From Euglena gracilis (lineage: Eukaryota > Euglenida > Euglenophyceae > Euglenales): a stretch of DNA of 64,000 nt. A program made the position numbers and the translations under genes. Shown in pieces: positions 15,847 to 39,607 of the stretch. Position 1 is the stretch's first letter, and the number at the start of each line of letters is the position of its first letter. The stretch spans positions 75,492,192-75,556,191 of the forward strand of contig CP154956.1 in assembly GCA_039621445.1 (NCBI GenBank), read 5' to 3'. The notes under the pieces were generated by a model that saw only the letters and a program-made list of their open reading frames with translations, searched no databases and was not told the DNA's origin.

Positions 15847-18800
15847 GTTCCTTGACACTTTCCGGTGTGCTACTGACACTCTGTTCAGCATTTTTGTTGC
15901 TGACGTTTCCAAATTGGTAGCAATTTTTTGTGGGATTTGCCATGTTTGTTTTATTTTATTATGTTATTTTATTTATCATTCAATTTTTCTCAATTGAAGA
16001 GGGTATTTTTTCAATTGACGAAACCGCTACCAACCCAAATTTTTAGCGGGTGCCCTGTTCCACAAAGCCCCAGAGGGGAACTCCACACATGGAATATTGG
16101 ATGGACGAATTCACTTTGACAGGATCAGGCCAGGCCAGAGGCCCGATTATGGGTTTCGGTGCGAAGAGATGGGATTTTTTTTTGGGAAATGGCCCTGGAC
16201 TTCCCGATTTTTGGGGGTGTCCCCCCCCCCCAGGGGGTCTTGCACCGGGCTGGGTTGGTGGGGGGGACCCACTCCCCCAATTCTTAAATTACCTCGTGAA
16301 AGTCTTAATTTACCTTTTTTTGGTGAACCCTCCATTTCTTCCAAGGGATTTTGTTGTATGAGACCTCCAAACACATACTGCTTTCCACAGTTCAAATAAG
16401 ACATTTTTTTTCCTGTAGCCCAGATTCCCAAATTCTTGCCATCCCCGACATTTCGTTGTCCCCCCCTTCCCTGGTGTGGGGTGGGGTGTGGGGTGGGGTG
16501 GGGTGGGATGGGACTCCAGTTTCATTTGTCTGGGTTGTCTCATCTCCTGCTTGCTGTCATCTTCGCCGCACAGCTCTGCCGCCCCGCAGGTTGGCGAAGC
16601 ACCAGAAGGCATCGTAGGCCGCCATTCATGCTGGCTGCCTGCCTTACCTACCCCCCCCCCCCGCCGTCTACCTCATCCATCCCATCGATACACCCCGGGG
16701 AACAGTTTCTGCCCTTTTGACTGACCCCGGCCCGGTGGTCCCCACCCCCTGCCTCCCCCTCGCTGCCTACATTGCGACCCCGGCGGACGTTGTTGTTGGA
16801 TGGCCCCGGGCCAGCAAGGCAAAGGCAATGGTGCACGTGTCGGGGTGCTCGTGCCAAACTCCCCCAGAAGTGGAAACCCAGACCCTGGAAGGTCCCATGG
16901 AGTCTGGGTCTTGTATGGAGTTCCAGGTGCCTTGCCAGAGATGGGAGGGGGCGGTCCCAACAGGGAGGATTGCAACCTGTGGTGTGGTCAGACACTGCAG
17001 ATGGGTGTGTGGTGAGCAGGGCTGGTGTGACGGGCGTGGCAAAAGCTTGGTGGCGCAGTACCGCAGACCTGCCCACCCTTCCCACCCATCCGGCCACCCC
17101 TTTCCTGAAGAAAAAAAAAGGACAATGAACATCCGAAGTGGGTGGAGTGGTCCGCACAGCTGCCATGCGGACGTTGTTGTGCCCCTCCTCTCCCCGTGTG
17201 TGCGTCGGGGGAGGGGGGGGGGTCCTCTCTCTGCCGCGCCTCGCAGATGCCCGCCCTCCGTGGTGCCACTGCGGCCGCTGCCTCCTCCCGGCAGCTGCCG
17301 ATGCGGGCGGCGTTCGATGCGCTCTTCCCCACCCAGGGGGCTCTGTGCTGCTTCTTGTTGGGGCCTTCTTTTGGGCCACCTTTCACGTTCCTCGGGGACG
17401 GTTGGGATTTTGTTTCGTACAATATTTACCTTTGCAAATGCCATCCAGAACGATCATGCTGCTTTAATGGCGAAGGGGTCTTCACATACAGTCCCCCATG
17501 TCATATCACCGGTGACAACTGGACCGGAAGACCAAGCTGGGACACATCGCAACCGAAGTCTGCGCCGTTAAGTCTGCCAGGGCCTTCTTTGCCACCCATC
17601 TTTGCCGGTAGTATGGGGCTCCCCTCCCGTCCCCCTCCCCGGGTCCTCCTGGTCTGCCCCCTCCCCCAACAGACCCCCCGCCCCCGACCCGGAGGACAAA
17701 CCTGGACGCTGTACCGGGTCTCACTCAGGGCCGGCCCTCGCCCTTCCAGGCAGCCCGATCGAGGGGCCTCTGCGGGGGCGGCCGGCCCTGGCGGCGGGGC
17801 GGCCCCTCCCCCTCCCCCTTCACGCCCCCGGCCGGCCCCGCGGCGGCCGCCCCACGGCGGCGGGCGGCGCGCGCGCCGCCGCGGCCCCGCGCCCAAGTGA
17901 TGGGCGAGCTGTTCTCACAGCTGGAGCGCCGCGGCTCCCTCCCGGAGCCAGGGGCCCGCTCCGTGGGCCGCCCCCGATGTGCCCCCTCGGCCGGCAAAAC
18001 GTTTTGGGAATTAGGCACCAGGAGGTGTGGTTTAGGCCTTTTTTTTGAGAGCGCAGTCCGCCACGTGAAGGGCACCACCAACTCGGGACGTTTTTGCCTG
18101 GATGGGCTTGGGCGGGCCGCAGTTCTTCCATTCCCCGGCAAACCGTTGCGGCTAGTGCCATTGTCCTTGCCCTGCGGCTCTGCCGTGGCAAACAGTGGGC
18201 CCCTGCCCCCGGCCCATCCTCCTGCCCATGTCCCCCCTGCCGCTGCCGGCCGCCCCCTGCGCTGTTTCTCCCACGCCCACACCGCCTCCCGGGCCACCGT
18301 CCCTCGCCCCCAGGGGGCTGTTTTGGGGACGTGGATGTTGATATTTTGCCTCTCGTGGACTACACATTATATCATAGTTGCATATTTGGTGAAATTCACT
18401 CGCGACCCTGTCCCCTGAAGTTTCTCCCGAGTTTCGACTGGAATCCAGTGAAGTGTACTTCCCCATCGGTCCATGTGCGCCACCCCCTGCCCATGACCTT
18501 ACCCTCCTCAGTTCCACCCACTTCCTCCTCCTCCGTGTCCTCCCCATCCCCGGCCCCAGCCCCTGCCTCCCCCATCGCCTTCGCTACCTCGGAAGTCGCT
18601 GACCCCACCCCGTTCCTCTCCCAGTGCCATTCATCCTTACGTCACATGAGGGAGGGAAGATATCGTGCTGGTACGCTGTGAGTGTGAGTACGTGACAGTT
18701 CTTGTGGCACAGGCCACCTTTGGTGTTCTTGCATCTTTGTTGAGTGTGGTTCATTAGGACGGCCATTTGCGGCTCGTTTGTGTGCACCCCAAAAAGGGAA

Positions 18801-18900
18801 TCTGGAACCACACTAAATCAACGTCTGGATGCCAAATGGTATTCATTGCGGGCATCGCAGGTTGTGCGAACAAGGGTGGCGCTGATGCCACTGTCCCCGA
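15847..18900. other. Region between ATP-grasp gene and recognisable WAPL exons
   Basis: No confident gene. GC-rich exon-like blocks occur at 17,246-17,340 (frame starting MPALRGATAAAASS just after an AG) and 17,700-18,000 (frame containing MGELFSQLERRGSL after a Pro/Ala/Arg-rich run). Either could be an N-terminal WAPL exon, but WAPL N-termini are poorly conserved. The rest is C/G-run and T-rich intron-like sequence. Confidence 0.35.
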
Positions 18901-18903
18901 CCC

Positions 18904-32191
<13,288 letters not shown>

Positions 32192-32216
32192 GGCCGAAAT
32201 TTTTCTTTGTGCAGTG

Positions 32217-32617
32217 CCTCCCCCCCCCCCCCTTGTCTAAGCACCACCCTTGTCTAAGCACCACCCCCCCGGTTCTTACCCATCTTTTTAAAGGTCATCG
32301 TCACGGGGAGGTTTATTTTGTGTGTATTTTTAAGGGAAATTTCTCAAAAATTTCGAAATTTCTGCAACTTTTGAGACCTGATTTGGTGAGGTATTGTTGA
32401 TTTCTGCATCCAATTGTGTGTAAGTTCAACAGTGGACCTCCAAAATGAGGGCAATTTTTCCTTTTCGGCGCGAAGCGCCGGATTTTTTTTGCAGTCAAAT
32501 TTTTCCCCCTTGTCTAAGCACCACCCCCCTGGTTCTTACCCATATTTTGGCAAAATAAGCACCATCCCCCCGGTTCTTACCCATCTTTTCCGGTGCTTAG
32601 ACAAGGGGGGGGGGAGG
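32217..32617. mobile_element. C/G-run TIR element downstream of WAPL
   Basis: Left end CCTC plus a C run and CCTTGTCTAAGCACC; right end GGTGCTTAGACAAGG plus a G run and GAGG. Internal GGTTCTTACCCAT repeats occur three times, and the hairpin CGGCGC-GAA-GCGCCG lies at 32466-32480, followed by a T run as in the other elements. Non-coding. Confidence 0.7.
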
Positions 32618-32825
32618 TACCATGGTGAGTGGGGGCGGGAGGTTGCTCGACCTCCCCCACCAGGCCTTCCCATACAGCCATGGTGAAGGCAAACGCCCTC
32701 CCCGTGGCCTCTGCCTGACCTCAGACCACGCTGTTCAGGTTTACTGTTAACGCTCCTGACCTTCCCCTTGTTTGTGGAATTGTTTAATATACTCCTCCCG
32801 TTTGTTGATAGCGTTGACTGTCGCT

Positions 32826-33143
32826 TCACCTCCCTCCACTGTACAAGAAAGAGGTGAGCCCATTTGATCTCAATGCCCAGTCAGTATGCGTGCAAAAAGA
32901 AATTTTTCTGCTCACCACTCTGGAGGATCTCGTTGTTGGATGACATACCATAGGGATTAGTGCCCATGTTTTGCCTATCGGGTTGATGTTGTTGGTTGAC
33001 ATCCCATGGGGAATCATCTTCGGGATATTGAATTGATCTTGACTACTTTTCTCGGTTCTTCTTCGTTTATGAACTCTGTCCCTTTCTTCTGGGTGTATCA
33101 ATTGCAAGGCAATCTTCAATTTTAATTTGACTTCAATGAACAA
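32826..33143 (-). pseudogene. DIRS-type gag fragment
   Basis: A minus-strand frame contains PHGMSTNN and MVCHPTT, resembling YGMSFDNTNN of the complete DIRS copy, preceded by an ACCCAGAAGAAA leader motif typical of these elements' 5' ends. It is a short remnant abutting the plus-strand copy at 33,136. Confidence 0.5.
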
Positions 33144-34870
33144 TGCAGTGGAGAAGAAATTGGAGTTTCACAGTCGACGTCAATTACCTGGAGCAGCAGT
33201 CGCCGCAGCAGCTGAAGAACCTGGAGGTGCGGACACAACGTGGCGAACCGTCCATGCAGTGGTCGGGGGAATCGCACCTTGTGACTGAACAAAATTGTGC
33301 TGGCCGAAGCTTGAAAAAAGGCGGGGTTGGGAAGGCCTTCTTTCCACTGGCCAGCCCATGTTTTTTTCCAAATCTTCCAAATATTGCTGAGGGTGTTGGC
33401 GGGGACCCAGGGGTGCAATGCCCAACGCCCCAGCCCAGCCCCCCCAAAATCATCTTATCCAGGAAATAAATTCCATGCGGGAAAAATGGGGAGACACCCC
33501 CCTCCATCAAAGGTTGCAAAAAAGCATAAAATGGTGGACAAAAAATGCCCCCCCAACAACATGTCAACTCATCAGGGATGGCATTCAACCCCACCAAAAT
33601 TGTCCACCCACCCAAAACCCAGAGCAAATTTGATCCTACACCAAGCAGAAAAAGTACTGCAGGATTACGAAAAATCTGTATCCGTAAAGGGGGTGAGGGA
33701 TTTAACCACCCAGCACCTGATCCCCTAGTTTTTGATTTCAAAGCCAGAGGTGGGGCAGACAAAGTGGAGAAGAATCAGCGATTGCTGGGAATTAAATCAA
33801 TGCTTCCAAGTGAAACCTTTCAAGCTGGATCACATCCAGCACATTTTTCCAGTGTTGGAAAAAGGCCACTGGGCAGCAAAAATAGACCTAAAGGATGCTT
33901 GCTTCCACATCCCAGTGAGCCAGGCCCTAAGGCCATTTCTAAGACATCAGGTGGGGGGGCAGACCTGGGAATTCCAGGCAGGCTGTTTTGGCCTGAATGC
34001 AATGCCCCAAATATTCATGTCAGCAATGAAAACAGTCGAAAAGCTGTGGAGAAAAAAGGGCATCCAAGTTTTTATTCACCTGGACGACAATTTACTGGTG
34101 GCCCCAACACAAAACACCTTACAAAATCACCTGAACAGGGATTTAATCAAATCAGGCTTCAAAATCAATGTAAAAAAAATCCACCCTGCAGCCCACCCAA
34201 GTGGTAACCCATCTGGGTTTTCAACTAAAACTTCCAAGAAGGAAAGTTTCAGGTGCCCCCCAAGGAAATAAAAACAGTAAAAAAAGGAGCTGAGAAAAAT
34301 GGTGATACAAAGACTACACGTCAGAAAATGCAGCTAGCTGCCATTTTTGGCGAAATCAGACGCGACCTAATGGCCCAGGCCCTTTCTAAGGGCCTTTACG
34401 GATGCCCTGGCAATTATTTGGTAGAAAATTCCACAGCCCCTTGGGACTCAAAACGCCCCATTTCCAAAAGAACCAACTAAGAGAAATAAAAGCTCCACTT
34501 GACACCTGGGGGGGGCAGACCCTTCCCCCAAATTGCAACCAGGGAGTTGCACTCAGACAGCAGTACCCATGCCTGGACATTCGAACAGGCAAAATTGTGC
34601 AAGAATTTTGGAGGGAAAACTCCATTTTGCACATGAATGTCAAAAAAAAATAAGTGCAGCAATAAGCTCAGTTCAAAGCCTCAGCCAGCCAGGGGTAACT
34701 GTGTCCCTGCAAGTGGACAATCAAGTAATTTACTGTTACTTAAAAAAAGGGGGGTAGAAAGGACCCCTTCAATTTCATGATAAGGCCCTTTTTTCAAATG
34801 GTGCATGCAACACAACATAAACCTGCAAGTAAAGTGGGTCCCTTGAAAGGAATGCCTTGTTTGGTTTGCC
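33136..34870 (+). pseudogene. Degenerate DIRS-like Gag-RT-RNase H copy
   Basis: Broken plus-strand frames follow the Gag and reverse transcriptase of the complete copy on the other strand: a Gag start (MQWRRNWS), KIDLKDACFHIP, FGLNAMPQIFMSAM, then HLDDN where an active RT has YLDD, and RNase H remnants (CLDIRTGKIVQEF, SLQVDNQVIYCYL). Several frameshifts and stops are present. The fragment stops near 34,870 inside the RNase H/methyltransferase region, so the recombinase is absent. It is a dead copy. Confidence 0.8.
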
Positions 34871-34874
34871 ATGC

Positions 34875-34980
34875 TGCGGCCACTGCTCCAGGACGTCCGC
34901 GGCCATAAAACTCCAATTTCTTCTCAACTGCATTGCTCATTGAAGTCGACATTGAAATTTGATAATTGACTGTCGCACTT
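34875..34980 (-). pseudogene. 5' end fragment of a DIRS-like element, minus orientation
   Basis: The minus-strand frame reads MSTSMSNAVEKKLEFYG, matching in another orientation the leader and Gag start of the 33,136 copy. The two fragments face each other, so two insertions or an inversion produced this junction. Confidence 0.6.
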
Positions 34981-34984
34981 CCCC

Positions 34985-35176
34985 CAAAGCAGACAGAGAG
35001 GGGAGGAAGGGACACCGAGGGCGAAGCACAAACACCAAGTGAGGTCATTGTGTGCGGCGGACGGGTGAGCCCGCGACGGTAGGTAACCGGCGGGTAGTAC
35101 CAAGTCGAGTATTCGCTCGAGTAGCTTGTCCGGTAAGGTGCTAAGCTCACACGCGGGACTTCGTGGGTTCGAGGCC
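34985..35176. other. Spacer with DIRS terminus and flanking sequence
   Basis: Contains a second copy of the outer right-repeat motif GGACACCGAGGGCGAAGCAC (35,008-35,027). It then has about 140 bp of unrelated GC-rich DNA ending GGGTTCGAGGCCTCGT, directly against the right end of the complete element at 35,177. Nothing else is recognisable. Confidence 0.4.
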
Positions 35177-35335
35177 TCGTACTCCCTCGAGTGAAAACGA
35201 CAAGGGAGGAAGGGACACCGAGGGCGAAGCACAAAGACCTTGTGAGGTCATGCCTTGCTCGCCGGCGGTGTTGTTTGGATTGTGACGCGTTGGGTTAGGA
35301 GTCCCTGCTTAGTGCCGCCTCGCCGGAGTTGGCTG
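35177..35335 (-). repeat. Right inverted terminal repeat
   Basis: The outer 63 bp (CTCGTACTCCCTCGAG to GAAGCACAAAGACC) are specific to the right end. The inner part (CCTTGCTCGCCGGCGG to GGAGTTGGCTG) is shared in inverted form with 39,608-39,731. Confidence 0.88.
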
Positions 35336-36530
35336 ACGATGCTGCTCCGACTGGGCGACGTGGCTTCTTGCCCCTGGGGGGTGCCCCCCCCCCCTCTCCC
35401 CCCCCCTGGCCCCCACTCTCTGACCGAGGGCTTTCGAAGACAAATTTTCTTTTACGGGTGGGGGGGTCGGGCTCACACGGTCTTTGTGCTTCGCCCTCGG
35501 TGTCCCTTCCTCCCTTGTCGTTTTCACTCGAGGGAGTACGAGACACCTCGGGCTCCGCACTTTGCCCTTGTGAGGCCGGATTGTGCACTGAAATCAGGGG
35601 TGCCAGGGCATTTTCCAGGGCACCTTGGGCACCAAGTCTTTGATAATGGGCTGTAAAAGCCTCCACCCCCTTCCATTGGCCAATTTCGCAAACTTCTTGA
35701 GCAGAAAGGCCCAATTTTTTGAGTAAACCAACCCCTTCTCCTCTGGTGGAGTGGGCCCCCCACACCTGGGGGGTCACCCCATGCTTGGCCAAAAAATCTT
35801 TTGTGATAGAAGTGTCTGCACTTATGGCCCTGAAGGGGGCCATAAGTGAAATCAGAAGGGGGCCCCCAGGTCTGACGAATAAACGTGTAGCAGCCACATA
35901 GCACATCATTAAATGGAATGGGCTTATTTGGGGACATTGGGGAATGGACACCACCCTTTCCCATTTATGGAATTTTTGCCCTTTACGCTTAATCTTGATG
36001 TAGGGTGCCCTACCCAACACACTGGTGGTTCGTTTGACTTGTGCCAAATCTGAGGATCGGTATAAACAGAGGATGCGTGAACAAAAAATCAGTTGTGTAC
36101 GCAATGTACAAATATCAGTGGGCATAGGCGCCTTTGCCAGCCCCAGGAGGATTGGGAGGGGATCCCAAAATGCCCCATACTTCTCCAAGTTTTGGTTCCA
36201 AAGCCTCTTGTAGGGGGTCAACAGAGTGTGGAATCTCAGCCCACCAAACCCAGGAATCAAAAGCATTGCACTATAGGCATTACGGGCTTGGGCCTTTGAA
36301 AATTGGAATAATTGTATTAAAGCGTCAGCCACTTGGTCAGTGGTGGCTTCAGGGGGGGGCACCCCCATTTGTTCCAAAATTACCCACAGAAGTGCAAAGG
36401 CACTCTGATAACGCTTTAAACTGGGGTTTCTCCCCAGGAAATCTTCAATGGTTTTAACTTGAATTTGTTTCCCCTCCAAAATTTGCCTGAGCAAATCATG
36501 CAAAGGAGGGGCCACCTGGGGGGTGGCATT
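35295..36530 (-). CDS. DIRS-type tyrosine recombinase
   Basis: The frame is open far upstream in antisense-like overlap, but recombinase homology begins around 36,530 (LHDLLRQIL). It carries the catalytic pattern of tyrosine recombinases: Arg in LYRSSDLAQ (about 36,050), HSTRG giving the His-x-x-Arg box (about 35,745), and GQWKGVEAFTAHY with the nucleophilic Tyr (about 35,650). The enzyme integrates the circular element DNA. The C-terminal tail is basic (TRKRKF, RGKKPRRP), plausibly nuclear-targeting, and is encoded across the internal complementary region. No ATG lies close to the start of homology; a -1 frameshift from the upstream ORF is a likely route of expression. Confidence 0.85.
   Translation of the reverse strand, partial: NATPQVAPPLHDLLRQILEGKQIQVKTIEDFLGRNPSLKRYQSAFALLWVILEQMGVPPPEATTDQVADALIQLFQFSKAQARNAYSAMLLIPGFGGLRFHTLLTPYKRLWNQNLEKYGAFWDPLPILLGLAKAPMPTDICTLRTQLIFCSRILCLYRSSDLAQVKRTTSVLGRAPYIKIKRKGQKFHKWERVVSIPQCPQISPFHLMMCYVAATRLFVRPGGPLLISLMAPFRAISADTSITKDFLAKHGVTPQVWGAHSTRGEGVGLLKKLGLSAQEVCEIGQWKGVEAFTAHYQRLGAQGALENALAPLISVHNPASQGQSAEPEVSRTPSSENDKGGRDTEGEAQRPCEPDPPTRKRKFVFESPRSESGGQGGGEGGGAPPRGKKPRRPVGAASSANSGEAALSRDS
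35479..35576 (-). repeat. Internal complementary region
   Basis: Plus-strand 35,479-35,541 is the reverse complement of the right outer end (35,177-35,240). Plus-strand 35,541-35,576 (GACACCTCGGGCTCCGCAC...) is the reverse complement of the left outer end (39,696-39,731). It overlaps the recombinase C-terminal codons. Confidence 0.88.
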
Positions 36531-39445
36531 TGCTCCCCCCTGCAGTTGGTGAACATGCCCTTGTAGGGGGTGATTTTCAGGCAGGGGGTCCCTGGCACTT
36601 TCATTTTTATTAATTGGGGCCACCACGTGGCTGAATCCCAGTAGGGGGTGACCATCAAAACTTTGGTCTGTGGAAACATTTTCAACCTGGGTAAAAAATT
36701 TTGAATTATTGACCAGGGGGGGTTTGCATAAAGATCCCCCATGCTGTCCAGTGGACATTGTAATGCATTTACTGCTGTGGCTTCCCAATGGGGCCACCTG
36801 GCCACAAATTTGGGCAGTTTTTTGTTGCCTGGGGAGGCAAATAAATCTGTTTCCAGATTTATGAAATCTTTGAACTGCTGTCTCAGCCATTGAAAAAGTT
36901 GGGGGTCTAAAGAATAATCCCCCCTGTCCATTTCCCACCTGCTGATGGGGTCTGCTAGGCATTCCTTTGAAGGCACCCAGTTGACTTGGAGGTTTACTTG
37001 GTGCTCCATGCACCACTTGAAAAATGGTCTTAGCATTGTGTTGAAGGGGTCCTTTCTGCCCCCACCTTTTGTTAGGTAAAAATAAATTACCTGGTTGTCC
37101 ACTGACAAGGAAACGGTTTCTCCAGGTTTGCTCAAACTTTTCACAGTGCTGATTGCTGCGCTGAGCTCCTTTACATTGATGTGCAAAATGGAGTCTTTTC
37201 TCCAAAATTCCTGCACAATTTCTCCTGTGTGGATGTCTAGCCCCCCCCAGGCATGGGTGCTGCTGTCTGAGTGCAACATTCTGGTTGCATTTTGGGGGAA
37301 GGGTCTGCCCCCCCAGGTGTCCAGCAGAATTTTTATTTCCCTTAATTGGGCCTTGATTTCCTGAGAAATGGGGTGTTTTGAGTCCCAGGGGGCTGTGGAC
37401 TTTGCCACCAAAAAATTTGCCAGGGTGTCTGTAAAAGCCCTTAAAAAGGGCAGGGCCATTAGATTGCATCTTATTTGGCCCAAAATGGCAGCCAACTGCC
37501 TTTTTGACATGTAATCTTTTTTCACGATTTTTCCCAGCTCCTTTTTTATGGTTTTGACTTTCTGGGGGGGCACCTGTAGCTTTCCTTCTTGGAAGTTCAG
37601 TTGAAAACCCAGATGGGTTACCACTTGGGTGGGCTGGAGGGTGGACTTTTTCACATTGATTTTGAACCCAGAATCCAGCAAATCTTTGACAACTCTGTTG
37701 AGGTGATTTTGCAATGTGTTTTGGGTGGGGGCCACCAGCAAAATGTCGTCCAGGTAAATAAACACCTGGATGCCCCTTTTTCTCCACAGCTTTTCGAACG
37801 TTTTCATGACTGACATAAAAATTTGGGGCATTACATTTAGCCCGAAGCAGCCTGTTTGGAATTCCCAGGTCTGCCCCCCCACCTGATGCCTTAAAAAAGG
37901 CCTTAGGCCTGGACTTACTGGAATATGAAAATAGGCATCCTTCAGGTCTATTTTTGCTGCCCAGTTGCCTTTTTCCAAAACTGGAAAAATGTGCTGGATA
38001 TGATCCAGCCTGAAAGGTTTTACTTGAAACTGCTGATTTATTTCTCTGCAGTCGCTGATCATTCTCCACTTGGTTGTTCCCCCTTCTGGTTTTGAAATTA
38101 AAAACCATGGGATCAAATGCTGGGTTTTTGAATCCCAAACTCGTTTCACTGCCCCAGTTTTTTCGTAATCCAGCAGAATGTTTTCTGCCTGGTTCAGGTC
38201 CAGGTTGGCCCTGGGTTTTGGGTGGGTGGACAATTTTGGGGGATTCACCCAGGGGGGTTGAATTCCATTTTTTATCAGTTGACATGTTGCTGGGGGGGCA
38301 TTTTTTGTCCACCATTTTAGACTTTTTTGAAGTCTTTGGTGCAGGGGGGTGTCTCCCCATTTTTCCTCCATGGAATCTATTTTCCCAACTAGATGATTTT
38401 CTGGGTGCTGGGTAGGGGGTGTTGGCAATGCACCCCTGGTGCCACTAGGGATTGAGTATTCTCTGAAGGTGGCCGGGGGGGTGTGCATGCTCTGCTCACA
38501 GACTCTCTGATCCTCCACTTTGTTGTTGGTGTTGTCAAATGACATACCATAGGGGCCCCATTTTGGGTCTCCCCCTTGTTTTGGTTTGCCCCTGCCATGG
38601 GCATTGACAAAGAATTTTGAGGGGGGGTTGCCCCCTTGTCCACCACTGCCCCTTTGGGGGCATCCTCCTGGGGCTGCCACCGTACATTTAAACCCCCTGC
38701 TGGGGGACAGCCTTTTAGCTTCTGGGGTTTTTCCCATTCTTATAATTGATGGCCCCAGTGGCCTTGAATTTGTTGTTGTTGAGGATGGTGTTGGGCCCAA
38801 TGGCAATAAGAATGATAATGGCCCCAGTGGCCTTGATGATAATTCTGGCCCCACTGGCCTTTTTGATGTCCCCATTGACTTCTCTTTGTTCTTGGGCGCC
38901 ATGCCCATTGAAAATCTTGGGGGGCCTCTGGGGGCCAATCCTTTTCCCCTGATGGGGTTTGTGATGAAGAAATGATTGGGGGGGTGTTGTGAACCTGTCC
39001 TGCCCCTGCCACTGGGCATCTTGTTGTGGAATCTGCCACCATGGCTTTGGTATTGTTGGCCACCCTGGCCTTGGTATTGCTGGCCGCCCTGGCCTTTGTT
39101 CCATCGGCCACCATGGCCTTTGCTGTTTTGGCCGCCATGGCCCAGCTTGCTGTTCTGTCCCCCATGGCCCAGCTTGAACAAGGTATTGGTGTAAATGGGA
39201 TACGGGCCTCCATGGCCCTTGCCGTTGTGGCCTGACAGCTGCCTTGGGTTTGGTGTCCTTCGGGTTCTGACCACTGTCTGCCAGCTTCCGTGGCTGTCCT
39301 TGGGTGGGTTTTTAAAAACTTTTTCTGGGGGGGGAAGTGACAGCCACGGTTCGCCACGGTTGCACTGCGCCGTCAGGTCGTCCAGCTGTGGCTGCAGGAA
39401 GTTCTTGTTGTTCAGCAACGCTCTTCTTTGTGTTGTCAATTGCAT
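36416..39445 (-). CDS. DIRS-type Gag-RT-RNase H-methyltransferase-like polyprotein
   Basis: A single 1,009-residue frame. The N-terminal third is Gag-like, with tandem GHGG/GQGG repeats (about residues 75-150) likely to bind nucleic acid. RT follows, with KIDLKDAYFHIP, FGLNVMPQIFMSVM and the catalytic FIYLDDILL (about 37,740-37,765). RNase H has HSDSSTHAWGG and SVDNQVIYFYL. The C-terminal part has ETDLFASPGNKKL, YANPPWSIIQNF and VTPYWDSATWWPQL, the DIRS-specific domain usually described as DNA N6-adenine methyltransferase-like. No frameshifts or stops occur. It replicates the element's RNA; the recombinase lies in the next frame. Confidence 0.9.
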   Translation of the reverse strand: MQLTTQRRALLNNKNFLQPQLDDLTAQCNRGEPWLSLPPPEKVFKNPPKDSHGSWQTVVRTRRTPNPRQLSGHNGKGHGGPYPIYTNTLFKLGHGGQNSKLGHGGQNSKGHGGRWNKGQGGQQYQGQGGQQYQSHGGRFHNKMPSGRGRTGSQHPPNHFFITNPIRGKGLAPRGPPRFSMGMAPKNKEKSMGTSKRPVGPELSSRPLGPLSFLLPLGPTPSSTTTNSRPLGPSIIRMGKTPEAKRLSPSRGFKCTVAAPGGCPQRGSGGQGGNPPSKFFVNAHGRGKPKQGGDPKWGPYGMSFDNTNNKVEDQRVCEQSMHTPPATFREYSIPSGTRGALPTPPTQHPENHLVGKIDSMEEKWGDTPLHQRLQKSLKWWTKNAPPATCQLIKNGIQPPWVNPPKLSTHPKPRANLDLNQAENILLDYEKTGAVKRVWDSKTQHLIPWFLISKPEGGTTKWRMISDCREINQQFQVKPFRLDHIQHIFPVLEKGNWAAKIDLKDAYFHIPVSPGLRPFLRHQVGGQTWEFQTGCFGLNVMPQIFMSVMKTFEKLWRKRGIQVFIYLDDILLVAPTQNTLQNHLNRVVKDLLDSGFKINVKKSTLQPTQVVTHLGFQLNFQEGKLQVPPQKVKTIKKELGKIVKKDYMSKRQLAAILGQIRCNLMALPFLRAFTDTLANFLVAKSTAPWDSKHPISQEIKAQLREIKILLDTWGGRPFPQNATRMLHSDSSTHAWGGLDIHTGEIVQEFWRKDSILHINVKELSAAISTVKSLSKPGETVSLSVDNQVIYFYLTKGGGRKDPFNTMLRPFFKWCMEHQVNLQVNWVPSKECLADPISRWEMDRGDYSLDPQLFQWLRQQFKDFINLETDLFASPGNKKLPKFVARWPHWEATAVNALQCPLDSMGDLYANPPWSIIQNFLPRLKMFPQTKVLMVTPYWDSATWWPQLIKMKVPGTPCLKITPYKGMFTNCRGEQMPPPRWPLLCMICSGKFWRGNKFKLKPLKISWGETPV
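36421..36473 (-). promoter_or_regulatory. Candidate -1 ribosomal frameshift site between RT and recombinase
   Basis: The heptamer G_GGA_AAC lies in the RT reading frame (36,473-36,467). Slipping by -1 enters the recombinase frame, and the RT frame ends at 36,416. After 29 nt a perfect hairpin CTGGGG-AGAAA-CCCCAG (36,437-36,421) follows, farther downstream than usual for stimulators. The function is inferred. Confidence 0.45.
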
Positions 39446-39607
39446 TTCTCATTGAAATCTTGAATGTGTCAACAAAATTGGATTTGATATTCTCCACGAG
39501 TCTCACTTTCTGGATAATTCGATTGATTCAACTCTTTGATATTCAATTGTCAAGCTTCTTGAATTGAAGTTTCTTTCTTCTGGGTTGTCGAAGGGCAAAT
39601 TAGGAAT

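Noticed and set aside
35095-35185. tRNA or tRNA-derived SINE suggested by GGTTCGAGGCC (B-box-like)
   Set aside because: The T-stem and anticodon stem do not pair and no U33 or valid anticodon loop can be drawn.
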